Source: JAPPLB01 sp965218555 (GTDB taxonomy: Bacteria; Acidobacteriota; Terriglobia; Bryobacterales; UBA6623). Taken from it: a stretch of 64,000 nt of DNA. The notes below the pieces were generated by a model, which ran no database searches, was not told the origin of the DNA, and saw nothing but the letters and a program-made list of their open reading frames with translations. The DNA lies in assembly GCA_965218555.1 (NCBI GenBank), contig OZ244625.1, forward strand, positions 1,240,001 through 1,304,000, in the 5' to 3' direction. Numbering within the stretch: the stretch's first letter is position 1; every line of letters starts with the position of its first letter. The translations under genes and the position numbers were made by a program. Below, in pieces: positions 37,379-48,602 of this stretch.

Positions 37379-37972
37379 ATGAAACGAATGCTTTCCGCAG
37401 TTATCCTGTTTTTGCTCACCGCCGGCCCGGCGGCCTCGCAGTCAGCGGAACTCGGATTGATGGTAGGCATTTCGGCGTTCAATGACAACGGAATCGGCTC
37501 GCTCAGGTCGTTCGAGCAGGGAATGATCCCGGCGACCCTGGGAAACGGCGTGCGGATCGGAACGCGTTGGGCGACGAACAGTTGGACATTTCTGGGACAC
37601 GAGTTCAGCTACGCGTATCAGCGCTCGTCGCTGAAGATCGGCGACGAGCAATCCCAAGGGATGAACGTGCAGAATATCTACTACAACTTCGTCGCGCACG
37701 CCACTCCGTCAGGTTCTCCGGTGCGGCCCTTTGCAACGGCCGGAGCGGGCGTTTCCGTCTACTTTCCGCCGGGGGTATCGTCGCTTTCGGGAGGCGGCAA
37801 TAATAAATTCGGTTACAATTACGGCGGCGGGTTGAAGTTCAAGCTCAACGACAAGTACGGGCTTCGGTTCGACGCGCGGGACCACGTCACCGGGCGGCCG
37901 TTCGACCTCGACAACTCGTCGGGTCGATTCCATAACGTGGAATACTCGGCTACCTTCTCGCTCCTGTTCTAG
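37379..37972 (+). CDS. Outer-membrane beta-barrel protein
   Basis: A 197-residue protein with signal peptide MKRMLSAVILFLLTAGPAASQ and beta-strand alternation (TFLGHEFSYAYQRSSLKI, LRFDARDHVTGRPF) ending in an aromatic residue (SLLF), which is a typical outer-membrane insertion signal. It resembles OmpA/OmpW-like 8-stranded barrels, but the substrate is unknown. The leader is long, about 120 bases from the putative TAGAAT box. Confidence 0.7.
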   Translation: MKRMLSAVILFLLTAGPAASQSAELGLMVGISAFNDNGIGSLRSFEQGMIPATLGNGVRIGTRWATNSWTFLGHEFSYAYQRSSLKIGDEQSQGMNVQNIYYNFVAHATPSGSPVRPFATAGAGVSVYFPPGVSSLSGGGNNKFGYNYGGGLKFKLNDKYGLRFDARDHVTGRPFDLDNSSGRFHNVEYSATFSLLF

Positions 37973-38108
37973 AAAGGGACGAGACGCCCCAAACTCTCTC
38001 GATGGCATCCCGTCGAAGCCATAAGCACCGCTTGGGATCGGATAGACCGATCCCCCTAGCAGGCCCCAGCCTGCCTTTCTCGTTACCTCGCGGCTGAAGG
38101 AAATAAGC

Positions 38109-38897
38109 TTATGAGAAGCTGAGAATCGCGTTGGCTTCGCTGTCGAATGTCTCGAAGACCGTGTAGAGTTTGGTGATCTGGAGCAGGTCGCTGACCTTCT
38201 TCTGCAGGTTGATCAGCTTGACGCCGGCGCCCTGGTTCGACGCTGTCGTGTAGCTCGACACCAGTTCGCCGAGACCGGAACTATCGATATAACCGACTTC
38301 TCCGAGGTTCAGCACGATCTTCTTCTGCCCTTTGCCGAGGACTTCCCGGACCGTGTCCCGGAGTGTGCCGGATCCTTCACCGAGTGTAATGCGTCCGCTG
38401 AGGTCGATTACGGTTACGCCATCCACATCACGAACGTTGGTTGAAAGGCTCACTTCCTCCTCCTTATGACTCCATTCTTGCGGTATTTTCTTGACCATCG
38501 CAACTTCGGTGCCCTGAGGCGTTGCGGGACGAAACGTGATTTCGTCCACAAACTCCCGCGAGAGCAACAGACCCCGCCCCGAAGCCTTGAACAAGTTGTC
38601 CCCTTCCGTGGGGTCCGGGACCGAATCGGGATCGAAACCATCCCCTTCGTCACGAATTGTGATGGACAGTTGAGATGGACTGGTGGCTATTGAAAAGTAG
38701 ACCGATTTCTCCTTACTGTATCGGTTTCCATGAATGACTGCGTTAACGGCGATCTCGCGAACCGCCATCGCAAGCTTTGCGATGACCTCTTCGCCAAGAC
38801 CGTAATCCTGAGCCAGCTTGTGTACGATGATCTCCGCCGCGTCGACGCTTGATAGAGTACTATCAAGCCGCAGATTCAATTCTCTACCTGCCGACAT
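38109..38897 (-). CDS. Fused anti-sigma kinase (RsbW-like) and STAS antagonist
   Basis: A 262-residue polypeptide. Residues 1-140 form a GHKL ATPase: the N-box REIAVNAVIHGN (Asn52), DEGDGFDP and GRGLLLSREF, as in RsbW/SpoIIAB. From residue 149 a STAS domain follows, with the phosphorylatable serine in YIDSSGLGEL (Ser206/207). Normally the kinase and the antagonist are separate proteins that switch partners. Here they are in one frame with no stop between. An internal GTG with a strong Shine-Dalgarno precedes the STAS part, so a free STAS protein may also be made. ATG at 38897 is preferred over the upstream start at 38969. Confidence 0.85.
   Translation of the reverse strand: MSAGRELNLRLDSTLSSVDAAEIIVHKLAQDYGLGEEVIAKLAMAVREIAVNAVIHGNRYSKEKSVYFSIATSPSQLSITIRDEGDGFDPDSVPDPTEGDNLFKASGRGLLLSREFVDEITFRPATPQGTEVAMVKKIPQEWSHKEEEVSLSTNVRDVDGVTVIDLSGRITLGEGSGTLRDTVREVLGKGQKKIVLNLGEVGYIDSSGLGELVSSYTTASNQGAGVKLINLQKKVSDLLQITKLYTVFETFDSEANAILSFS
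38451..38465 (-). promoter_or_regulatory. Internal ribosome binding site and GTG start for the STAS domain
   Basis: On the minus strand AAGGAGG (38465-38459) is followed after five bases by GTG (38453-38451), which begins VSLSTNVRDVDG, the normal N-terminus of single-domain acidobacterial antagonists. Spacing and strength are those of a real start. It is in the same frame as the kinase, so the shorter product would be 114 residues (38109-38453). Confidence 0.65.
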
Positions 38898-39068
38898 AGA
38901 CGACGGAAATCCGTCTGACCCTCGGTTGCTCCCCCCAGCCAAGGAATAGGAAACGATTGCATACCCCAAAAGAGAAAGTCAAGAAAGCAGCGGGGAGCCT
39001 GCGGAAACCGCTGCCTTAGCAGTGTTTCGACGGCTGAAGCGCTCCGCTGCGCCTCGCGATCAACGCTG

Positions 39069-40655
39069 ATGGCTTCCCGCTACGACATCATCGTTATCGG
39101 CGGCGGACACAACGGCCTTGTTGCCGCCGCCCGGATAGCAGGTCGCGGGCTGCGGGTATTGGTTCTCGAGCGCCGACCGCTCGTCGGTGGCGCCTGCGTC
39201 ACCGAAAGGATCTTTCCGGGGTGCCGCGTCTCGACCGCGGCGTATCTCGTCAGCTTGCTCCCGCAGCGGATCGTCGATGAGCTGGAGCTTCACCGCTTCG
39301 GATACCGGGTGGATCCCAAGGATCCGGCGTTCTTTTCGCTCTACCCGGACGGTCGGACGTTCACCATGTGGCAGGATCAGCGCCGAACCATCGAGGAGAT
39401 CGGCAAGTTCTCCAAGAGCGATGCCGAGACATATCCGCGTTACTGCGAGCATATCGACCGCCTGGCGCGCTTTGTCGAGCCTCACCTGTTCGTCATGCCG
39501 CCGGACATCCCCCCGACCTCGCTGACAGGCTGGCTGGAGACGCTCAAGCTGGCGGGCCGTTTGCGAAGCCTTGATGCCGGGACTTGGAACGGCCTCATCA
39601 AGATTTTCAGTCAGAGCGCTCATGAGTTCCTGAGTGAATGGTTCGAATCGCAAGCGGTGCGGGCAACCCTGGCGACGGATGGGGTCATCGGTGCGAACGG
39701 CGGTCCGATGTCGCCCGGCACGGCTTACGTGCTGCTGCATCACTACATGGGCGGCGTCGGAGGGGTGCGTGGCTTGTGGGGGTTCGCCCGGGGCGGCATG
39801 GGTACGGTGACGCAAGCAATGGCCGATTGCGCCCGAAGCCGTGGCGCGGAGATCCGTACCGATGCGCCGGTCGGCCGCGTGCTGATTCGCGGCGGCGCGG
39901 CCCAGGGGGTCGTATTGGAAAACGACGAGGAGATCCGAGCGAGGTGCGTACTCTCGAATGCCGATCCGAAGCGGACGTTCTTGGGTCTCGTCGATCAGGG
40001 AGACCTCGACCATGAGTTTCGCCAAGCCATCAAGAACTACCGTTCGGAGGGCACCTCGCTCAAGATCAACTTGGCGCTTGACCGCCTGCCGGATTTTACG
40101 GCCACTCCGGGGGCCGGGCCGCATCTTGGAGCCACGATGCACATCTGCCCGACCATCGAGTATATGGAACGCGCCTGGGACGACGCGAAGTACGGGCGCC
40201 CGTCGCAGCGGCCCATCATCGAGATGACCATCCCCACCATCTATGACCCCTCTCTCGCACCGCCCGGCAAGCACATCATGGGCTTGTTCGTGCAATACGC
40301 GCCGTACACACTGCGGGAAGGGACCTGGGACGGCCTCCGGGACACTTACGCTGACCGGGTTATCGACTGTATTGCCGAGCACGCGCCGAACATTCGCGAC
40401 ATCATTCTGCACCGCCAGGTTCTCACGCCGCTCGACATCGAGCGGACCTACGGCATTACCGGCGGCAACATCTTTCACGGGGCGATGAGTGCCGATCAGA
40501 TGTTCTTCAGCCGCCCGGTGACGGGCTGGGCGCGATACGCTACGCCAATCCGGGGGTTGTATCTGTGCGGCGCCGGGGCGCACCCCGGCGGTGGCGTCAT
40601 CGGCGCCGCCGGCTACAACGCAGCCGGCCGCGTCCTGAGGGATCTGAGGCGGTAG
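39069..40655 (+). CDS. FAD-dependent oxidoreductase, PYROXD2-like
   Basis: A 528-residue flavoprotein with the dinucleotide-binding fold IIVIGGGHNGLVAAARIAG near the start and the C-terminal GLYLCGAGAHPGGGVIGAAGY. It belongs to the phytoene desaturase-like/amine oxidase superfamily, closest in feel to PYROXD2. The substrate is unknown; carotenoid chemistry is possible for the family but not shown here. It is monocistronic and convergent with the CCA enzyme. Confidence 0.88.
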   Translation: MASRYDIIVIGGGHNGLVAAARIAGRGLRVLVLERRPLVGGACVTERIFPGCRVSTAAYLVSLLPQRIVDELELHRFGYRVDPKDPAFFSLYPDGRTFTMWQDQRRTIEEIGKFSKSDAETYPRYCEHIDRLARFVEPHLFVMPPDIPPTSLTGWLETLKLAGRLRSLDAGTWNGLIKIFSQSAHEFLSEWFESQAVRATLATDGVIGANGGPMSPGTAYVLLHHYMGGVGGVRGLWGFARGGMGTVTQAMADCARSRGAEIRTDAPVGRVLIRGGAAQGVVLENDEEIRARCVLSNADPKRTFLGLVDQGDLDHEFRQAIKNYRSEGTSLKINLALDRLPDFTATPGAGPHLGATMHICPTIEYMERAWDDAKYGRPSQRPIIEMTIPTIYDPSLAPPGKHIMGLFVQYAPYTLREGTWDGLRDTYADRVIDCIAEHAPNIRDIILHRQVLTPLDIERTYGITGGNIFHGAMSADQMFFSRPVTGWARYATPIRGLYLCGAGAHPGGGVIGAAGYNAAGRVLRDLRR

Positions 40656-40718
40656 AAACCACCCGCTCCAGCACGGACATGGCTATTCGGGTTCGACAAG
40701 CGCTTCGACTCAAGTCGA

Positions 40719-42041
40719 TCAAGTGCCGGTCGTGCTCGGCCAGCGGCTCTCGACATACTCCATCGCCTCCTGCCGCGTAGCAAGCCGCCCCTCAAGCTGA
40801 GCATCCTCCACATCCCTGAGAATCTCCTGAAACAACGGTCCTGGCGCATATCCCGCCACAATCAGATCATCCCCGGTTAGCAAACGCGGCGGACTCAGCT
40901 CCTCTTCCGGCAGGTCGGCGAGCTTTGCGCGGGCCATGTCGTACAAGCCCAGCTTGCCGTGGCTCCCGAGGCAATCGAGACGGTGGAGCTCGAGGTGCTC
41001 CTCGAAGCGCGGCATGCGCAGGAACTTCTTGAGAGTGCTCTGCCGCATCTCCGGCACATGGATGAACCGCATGTGGTTCGCGACCAGCGCTACCACCTTC
41101 TCCGTCACCTCGCCCGAATACCGCAGACGCCTGCAGATCGCCCCGGCCATCTTCATGCCGACCTCGACATGACCGTTGAATCGGATGCGGTCCGGCGACC
41201 GCTCGAACGTCGCCGGCTTGCCGACATCGTGCAGCAGCGTCCCGAGCGCCAGCGTCACCGTCGGGTTCTCCAGCTTGTCGAGCATGATGAGCGTATGCGT
41301 CCACACATCGCCTTCCGAGTGGTGTTGCGGCGATTGCTCGACGCCCTTCAGCGCCGCAATCTCCGGCAGAATCACTTTCAGCAATCCCGTTTCATCCAGC
41401 AGTTCGAAACCGCGCCGCGCCCCACCCTCGCAGAGGATACGGCTGATCTCGTCGCGAATCCGCTCGACCGAGATCTGGCTGATCGCGGCCGCCTGCTCCT
41501 GGATCGCCTCGAACGTCGCGGCCTCGATCTCGAATCCGAGCCGCGCCGCAAAGCGGACGGCCCGCAGCATCCGGAGCTTGTCTTCCGCAAAACGTTTTCG
41601 GGGATTGCCGATCGCTCGAACTCGCTTCGCCGCCAGATCGGCCCGGCCTTCAACGAAGTCCAGATACTTTTCAGCAACCGGGTCGAAGAGAATGCCGTTG
41701 ATCGTAAAGTCGCGCCGGCGAATGTCCTCCTTCGCACTCCGCGTAAAGGTCACACCCTCGGGACGCCGTCCGTCGCGATAGTCGTGGTCCGTGCGGAAAG
41801 TCGCCACCTGCACGTCCACTCCTTTCCGGCGAACCAATACCACGCCGAACTGTGCTCCGACGCGGATGGCGTCCGGGAAATAGCGCAGCAGGTTCTCCGG
41901 CGGCGCGTCGGTGGCGACATCGTAGTCTTTTGCTGCGATGCCGAGCAGCTCATCACGCACGCATCCGCCCGCCCAGTAGGCCTCGTGGCCGTGTGACCGT
42001 AGCGTGTCGATGATTTCGCGCGAAAGGTGCTCGCTGTCCAT
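40719..42041 (-). CDS. cca: CCA tRNA nucleotidyltransferase / poly(A) polymerase family
   Basis: A 440-residue nucleotidyltransferase: GGCVRDELLG and DYDVATD (Asp pair binding metal), the RNA-binding region RDFTINGILFDP and an HD domain LLHDVGKP. It adds CCA to tRNA 3' ends; the same family includes bacterial poly(A) polymerases, so the exact activity is not certain. The HD domain may give it phosphatase activity. It converges with the oxidoreductase gene and is divergent from the hydrolase. Confidence 0.9.
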   Translation of the reverse strand: MDSEHLSREIIDTLRSHGHEAYWAGGCVRDELLGIAAKDYDVATDAPPENLLRYFPDAIRVGAQFGVVLVRRKGVDVQVATFRTDHDYRDGRRPEGVTFTRSAKEDIRRRDFTINGILFDPVAEKYLDFVEGRADLAAKRVRAIGNPRKRFAEDKLRMLRAVRFAARLGFEIEAATFEAIQEQAAAISQISVERIRDEISRILCEGGARRGFELLDETGLLKVILPEIAALKGVEQSPQHHSEGDVWTHTLIMLDKLENPTVTLALGTLLHDVGKPATFERSPDRIRFNGHVEVGMKMAGAICRRLRYSGEVTEKVVALVANHMRFIHVPEMRQSTLKKFLRMPRFEEHLELHRLDCLGSHGKLGLYDMARAKLADLPEEELSPPRLLTGDDLIVAGYAPGPLFQEILRDVEDAQLEGRLATRQEAMEYVESRWPSTTGT

Positions 42042-42090
42042 GTCCGTCCTGTCTTGATGCTACGGACGGCCTCTGCCGGAATCAAGTTCG

Positions 42091-42118
42091 TTGGGACGAA
42101 TAGACGCTGTCGTACACT
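42091..42118 (+). promoter_or_regulatory. Promoter of the hydrolase gene
   Basis: TTGGGA (42091) and TACACT (42113) are separated by 16 bases. The expected transcription start would be at or within a base or two of the ATG at 42125, so the mRNA could be leaderless. Confidence 0.55.
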
Positions 42119-42124
42119 GTGGCC

Positions 42125-43267
42125 ATGTCCGCCAAACTTACGCGCCGCGATCTCGGCCTCAGCGGCCTCGGCGTCGCCGCTCTCGCTTCTTCCGCCACCG
42201 CCGCGGAGGCCGAATCCGCCTACGCCGGCGCTCTCGACAGCTTCGAAGACCAAGTCGATCTCGGTACATTCGATCCCGTGATCTGGTCCCGTCAGCGCCA
42301 CGACAAAGCCCCGCTTCAGATGACCTTCCGGGCCACATCCCTCTCGCAAGCCCAAAAGTGGCAGAAGCGTCTCCGCAAGAAGCTGACCGATCTCGTCGGG
42401 GGCTTCCCGCAGGAGCGCGGCGATCTCAAGCCGCAAACACTCGAAGTCAAGGACTACCCCGATTACCGCCGCGAGAAGTTCGTATTCGAGTCACGACCGG
42501 GGCTCTATGTTCTCGGCTATCTGTTGGCGCCGAAGAACGCCTCCGCGCCACACAGAACGGTAATCTGTCTCCCCGGACACGGCCGCGGCGTAGACGACAA
42601 AAGCCGCGACCGCACGGACAAGGACGGCTATCAACACGACTTCGCGATCCAGTGCGCCGAGCAGGGTCTCGCCGCCGTCGCGATCGAACAAATGGCCTTC
42701 GGCTGCCGGCGCGACCCGCGTGCCAAGAAGCGCAGCCTCGGCACGTCCTCATGCCGCCCCGCCGCAGGGGCCGCCCTGCTGCTTGGCGAAACCATGGTTG
42801 GCTGGCGCGTGTGGGACGTAATGCGCACCATCGACTGGATTGAGAGCCGTGATGAGCTCGACGCCAGCCGTGTCGGCTGCATGGGCATCTCCGGCGGCGG
42901 AACGATCACCACGTTCGGCGCGGCGCTCGAAACCCGCATCAAAGCAGCCTTGATCAGCGGCTACCTCAACACCTTCCGTGACAGCATCCTGAGCATTTCG
43001 CACTGCATCGACAACTACGTGCCGGGCATCTTGAACTGGTGCGAGATGTACGACGTCGCCGGACTTATCGCGCCGCGCGCGGTCTTCGTCGAGTCAGGGG
43101 ACGAAGACCGCATCTTCCCCGTCGATGCCAGCCGCGAAAGCTTCGCCCGTGTGAAGAAGATCTACGAGGTCTTCGGCGCCGCCGAACGCGCCGGCCACGA
43201 AGTTTTCGCCGGTGAGCACAGCTTCTGGGGCAAGCAGGGAATCCCGTTCATGGCCGAGCACTTGTAG
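42125..43267 (+). CDS. Tat-exported alpha/beta hydrolase
   Basis: A 380-residue protein with the twin-arginine signal LTRRDLGLSGLGVAALA and a hydrolase domain of the acetyl xylan esterase/dienelactone hydrolase type. Nucleophile elbow: GCMGISGGGTITTF (Ser). Other features are the histidine candidate in GHEVFAGEHSFWG and Asp in SGDEDRIFPVD. The substrate is unknown. The ATG at 42125 is preferred over the GTG two codons earlier because the promoter places transcription start there. It diverges from cca. Confidence 0.85.
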   Translation: MSAKLTRRDLGLSGLGVAALASSATAAEAESAYAGALDSFEDQVDLGTFDPVIWSRQRHDKAPLQMTFRATSLSQAQKWQKRLRKKLTDLVGGFPQERGDLKPQTLEVKDYPDYRREKFVFESRPGLYVLGYLLAPKNASAPHRTVICLPGHGRGVDDKSRDRTDKDGYQHDFAIQCAEQGLAAVAIEQMAFGCRRDPRAKKRSLGTSSCRPAAGAALLLGETMVGWRVWDVMRTIDWIESRDELDASRVGCMGISGGGTITTFGAALETRIKAALISGYLNTFRDSILSISHCIDNYVPGILNWCEMYDVAGLIAPRAVFVESGDEDRIFPVDASRESFARVKKIYEVFGAAERAGHEVFAGEHSFWGKQGIPFMAEHL

Positions 43268-43480
43268 CCGCTCCTGCGAGAACGGCCGGCCGATCGGGCT
43301 GTCTTCCGCGGTCGCCTGATTCCGGAGCAACCTGCCAAGAGGCCGACCAGCTCAACGACCGGGATGGGCCGTCGAACGGCGTCTCCGGGGTGTGAACCGA
43401 TCGTTTTCAGTAAGCGCGTCTGCTGTTGATCCGATAGATCCCTCTCGATGGTTTCAGCAACGATTTGTCCGAAGGGTGCA

Positions 43481-45436
<1,956 letters not shown>

Positions 45437-45443
45437 GAAGATT

Positions 45444-46763
45444 TCACCCCTTGATCCATGCGCAGATTTTATCGGCGGCTTGCAGGACGCCGCGGCAGTG
45501 GGTCTCGACGAACGAATCGCCCAGCGGCTCTTCGAGCGGCATCGATTGCGAGGCAGCGAGCGCCTCGGCGCCATCGAAATCGACGTAGGCCAAGCGAGCC
45601 GTCAATTCTTCGCGAGGCCGGCCGAAATGGCTGCCGGGCAAGATGGCCACGCCCGTATCTTCCAACAGGTGTTCACAGAGACCGACGCTGTCCGTCAGGC
45701 CTCTCGCCTCAAGAGCCTCGCGGTGAGGATGGAAGCTCGGAAAAAGGTAGAAACCTCCCTGAGGCGGAGCGACCTCGATTCCTGCCGCGCGTAACCGCCC
45801 GGCGAGCCTCATGCCGAGAGCGCGCAGTATCCGGCGGGAGTGCGCCAGGTAGCTCTCGATCTCGCTGCCGCCTTGGAAGGCGCGTACTGCAGCGTACTGG
45901 ATGGGTGCACAGGTCGATGTGAAGGTCTCGCTCGCGACAATCGACATGGCGTCGAGAAGCCAGCGGAGGCCGCGCGGAAAGATGAACGTGCCGAGACGCC
46001 AGCCGCCTGCGCCGCACCATTTGCTCAAGCCGCTGCTGCTGATCGTTCCCTCGGGGTAGAACCGGGCGATCGAGATATGGCGGCCCTCGTGGTGCAACTC
46101 GCCATAGATTTCGTCAGAGAGCAGGATGCAATGGTGACGCCGCGCCACGATCGCAAGCTCCTCGAGCTCTCGGGGATGATAGGTGCCCCCGGTCGGATTC
46201 GAAGGGTAATTGAGTATCACGATGCGCGGACGCCCGGGGTCCTCCGAGCAAAGGCGATCCATCGCGTCGGCGGTAAGCCGCCAACCGTCGGGCTCTTTCG
46301 TGTCGAGCCAGCGAACATGTCTGCCGATGATATGCGCCTGCGGGGCGTACGACACCCAGGTCGGCGTCGGTATCACCAGATCGCCGTAGTAGACCAGTTG
46401 CAGCAGGAACATCAGCTCCTTCGAGCCGGGTCCGATCAGAACATCGTCGCCGCTGCAATCGATTCCATGCCGGCGCCGGCGGTAGGCGGCAACGGCGTCG
46501 CGCAGCTCGCGGAGGCCCCTCACGGCCAGATAGTCCTTCTGAAAGGCGTTGTCGCGAAGCGCGTCGACCAACGGAGTCGGCACGGGGAACGGCGACTGAC
46601 CGAGGCCCAGCTTGTGAATCGTGCGGCCTTCCCGGCGGAGCCGGTTCGACCGCTCGTTGATCGCCAGCGTCGCCGAGGGTTCGAGTCCACGGACGTTGAG
46701 ATTCAGATGAACCGGAAGAGAGTTCTCGTCAGCGATCGGCGCTATGGAGTTCTTTGGATTCAC
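45444..46763 (-). CDS. PLP class I/II aminotransferase
   Basis: A 439-residue fold-type I aminotransferase. Features are VILNYPSNPTGGTYHP (Asn and Pro), LLSDEIYGELHHEGRH (Asp-Glu), and the PLP lysine in SSGLSKWCGAGGWRLG. The substrate is not predictable. It lies immediately upstream of acetoacetyl-CoA synthetase with a 7-base gap, which suggests a shared role in amino acid or keto acid use. The start ATG at 46763 is followed by a usual N-terminus. Confidence 0.85.
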   Translation of the reverse strand: MNPKNSIAPIADENSLPVHLNLNVRGLEPSATLAINERSNRLRREGRTIHKLGLGQSPFPVPTPLVDALRDNAFQKDYLAVRGLRELRDAVAAYRRRRHGIDCSGDDVLIGPGSKELMFLLQLVYYGDLVIPTPTWVSYAPQAHIIGRHVRWLDTKEPDGWRLTADAMDRLCSEDPGRPRIVILNYPSNPTGGTYHPRELEELAIVARRHHCILLSDEIYGELHHEGRHISIARFYPEGTISSSGLSKWCGAGGWRLGTFIFPRGLRWLLDAMSIVASETFTSTCAPIQYAAVRAFQGGSEIESYLAHSRRILRALGMRLAGRLRAAGIEVAPPQGGFYLFPSFHPHREALEARGLTDSVGLCEHLLEDTGVAILPGSHFGRPREELTARLAYVDFDGAEALAASQSMPLEEPLGDSFVETHCRGVLQAADKICAWIKG

Positions 46764-47039
46764 ACGCAGTACGCTTCGTCACCTTGCCGAATGCAGTTTC
46801 TGTTTAGCTGGAAGTTTTAGTGTAAGCGCGGACTGGATCAGACGCAGGCTCGCTATCGTCTGAGCGATCTGTCCGAAATGGCGGTCGGCATTGAGGATCT
46901 GCCCGGCGGCATGGACGCGGGCTGATCGACGCCGGAACGGACCACAGCGCCGTCCCGGCGACTTGGCCGCTGGCGCCCAAAACGAACGTTGATATTCTGA
47001 TGAAGTCGTACTTCGGCGCAGCCGCCCGTCTATGCCCGT

Positions 47040-47915
47040 ATGCCCGCGCGCGAGAGCGAATCCCTGATTCTGAGAACGTATCCCTACCGTGAGGCCGACC
47101 TGGTGGTCAGCTTTGTCAGCCGCGATCAGGGAAAGCTGCGCGGCATCGCCCGCGCGGCCCGGCGTCCTAAGAGCCGCTGGGGGTCGGGCCTCGAGAGTCT
47201 CTCGCACGTTCGTCTGTTCTATTTTCTGCGGGAAAACCAGGACCTCGCGCGGCTCGATCGCTGCGAGTTGCAAAGCCCTCCGTTGTTTCTGAAAGCTGAC
47301 TATCCCGTAAGCGTGGCGCTCGCTTTCGTTGCGGAGGTCAGCGAGAAACTTCTGCCGGAACACGAGCCGAACGACGCCTACTTCCGCTTGCTTCTGCTGG
47401 TGCTCGATGAGATGAAAGAGGGTGTGAACGGGAAGCTGTCGGCGGCGGCCGTGAGCTCGGCTGTTGGAGCGGCGGGACCCGTGGTTGCAAGCAACGCACA
47501 GCCAAGCGCAAGCTCGACACCGCACGCAACCGAGTTGCCGTCATCGGATGTGCCCCGCTGGCTCCGGCGCACACTCGACTACTTTGCGCTGTGGTCGCTT
47601 CGGCTGGGCGGCTGGCTGGCTCCCCTGGACGTGTGCGTGCAGAGCGGCGTGGAGTTGAGTCCCGAGGAGACGGCCTATTTCGACCGCGGGCAGGACGGCC
47701 TCTACTCGGCCGATTTCAGGAGTGCGGATTCGTGGCCGCTCAGCGCCTCGTCGCGTCAGCTTGCTCGCAGGATGCTGCGCCATTCGCTTCCGGATCTTCG
47801 CGACAGCCACGGCCCGAGCAGCAATCAAGACGACTTGTTCCGGTTCCTGACGCAGCGGCTGGAATTCCACTTCGAGCAGCGGCTCAAAACCGCCGCGGTG
47901 CTCAGTCAGCTCTAA
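47040..47915 (+). CDS. recO: DNA repair protein RecO
   Basis: A 291-residue RecO: N-terminal OB fold with ESLILRTYPYREADLVVSF and QGKLRGIARAARRP, then the C-terminal helical domain. It loads RecA with RecR at single-stranded gaps. It carries a 30-odd-residue Ala/Ser-rich insertion (AAAVSSAVGAAG and following) and only one cysteine (DVCVQSG) in the zone that in many RecO proteins holds a zinc site. Thus the zinc site is not conserved here. It is followed 31 bases later by a DinB-like gene. Confidence 0.88.
   Translation: MPARESESLILRTYPYREADLVVSFVSRDQGKLRGIARAARRPKSRWGSGLESLSHVRLFYFLRENQDLARLDRCELQSPPLFLKADYPVSVALAFVAEVSEKLLPEHEPNDAYFRLLLLVLDEMKEGVNGKLSAAAVSSAVGAAGPVVASNAQPSASSTPHATELPSSDVPRWLRRTLDYFALWSLRLGGWLAPLDVCVQSGVELSPEETAYFDRGQDGLYSADFRSADSWPLSASSRQLARRMLRHSLPDLRDSHGPSSNQDDLFRFLTQRLEFHFEQRLKTAAVLSQL
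47741..47764. repeat. 24-bp repeat, copy inside recO
   Basis: The 24 bases beginning CAGCGCCTCGTCGCGTCAGC occur identically at 48574-48597, just before the IS630 element. Both stretches can be read as SASSRQLA in a plus-strand frame, though only the first is in a real gene. Confidence 0.6.
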
Positions 47916-47946
47916 AAGAAAGGGTAATCAGCGGTATCGTAACCAA

Positions 47947-48494
47947 ATGGAATCGATGAACCTGGAGATACCGGACCTCCGTTACCCCATCGGGCAGTTC
48001 TCACCCCCGGACACAACAGTCACGCAGGACCAGGTCGATAGTTGGATCGACGACCTCGCGGCGTTGCCCGCCGATCTCCGGCGCACCACCTCCGCATTGA
48101 CCGACGACCAGCTCGATACCCCGTATCGTCCGGGCGGCTGGCTGTCCGGCAGGTCGTCCACCACCTGCCCGACAGCCACATGAACAGTCTCATTCGCTTC
48201 AAGTGGGCGCTGACCGAAGACCGGCCGCTGATCAAGGCCTACGACGAGAAGGGCTGGGCCGTGCTGCCCGACTGCCGCTGTCCGATCGCACATTCGCTGG
48301 ACCTTCTCGACGCCCTGCACTGCCGTTGGGTGGACTTGCTGCGCGGCCTGCGCTGGCCGCAACTGCAGCGCGAGTTCGTGCACCCCGAGTCCGGCCCGGT
48401 GACACTGGCGGTCACGGTCGGCGCCTACGCCTGGCACGGCCGGCATCATCTGGCGCACATCGAGCGGCTGATCGAACGCGCGGGATGGAACTGA
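47947..48494 (+). pseudogene. yfiT: YfiT/BstA-like DinB protein, frameshifted
   Basis: The two parts match YfiT/BstA, the DinB-fold bacillithiol S-transferase. The first frame (47947) gives DLRYPIGQFSPPDTTVTQ and PYRPGGW; the second, from about 48145, gives VRQVVHHLPDSHMNSLIRF and YAWHGRHHLAHIERL. The metal-binding His residues lie in both parts. One base is missing near 48145 in a C/G-rich run, so the gene is either inactive or mis-assembled. Its use of bacillithiol would fit bshC at 35234. It follows recO closely. Confidence 0.8.
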
Positions 48495-48573
48495 CGAGCC
48501 CGCTGAGCGGGGTCTTCGCCAAGTCTCGAACCATGCCGAACCAGCCCCTTCTTGAACGGGTTGCGGTCGTCGC

Positions 48574-48597
48574 CAGCGCCTCGTCGCGTCAGCTTGC
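48574..48597. repeat. 24-bp repeat, copy beside IS630
   Basis: Identical to 47741-47764 in recO. It ends three bases before the TA that flanks the IS630 element. Confidence 0.6.
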
Positions 48598-48602
48598 CTC
48601 TA

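Noticed and set aside
39060..40583. Antisense ORF of 507 residues over the PYROXD2-like gene
   Set aside because: The plus strand carries a full flavoprotein with family motifs. The antisense frame is a GC-rich shadow without a family.
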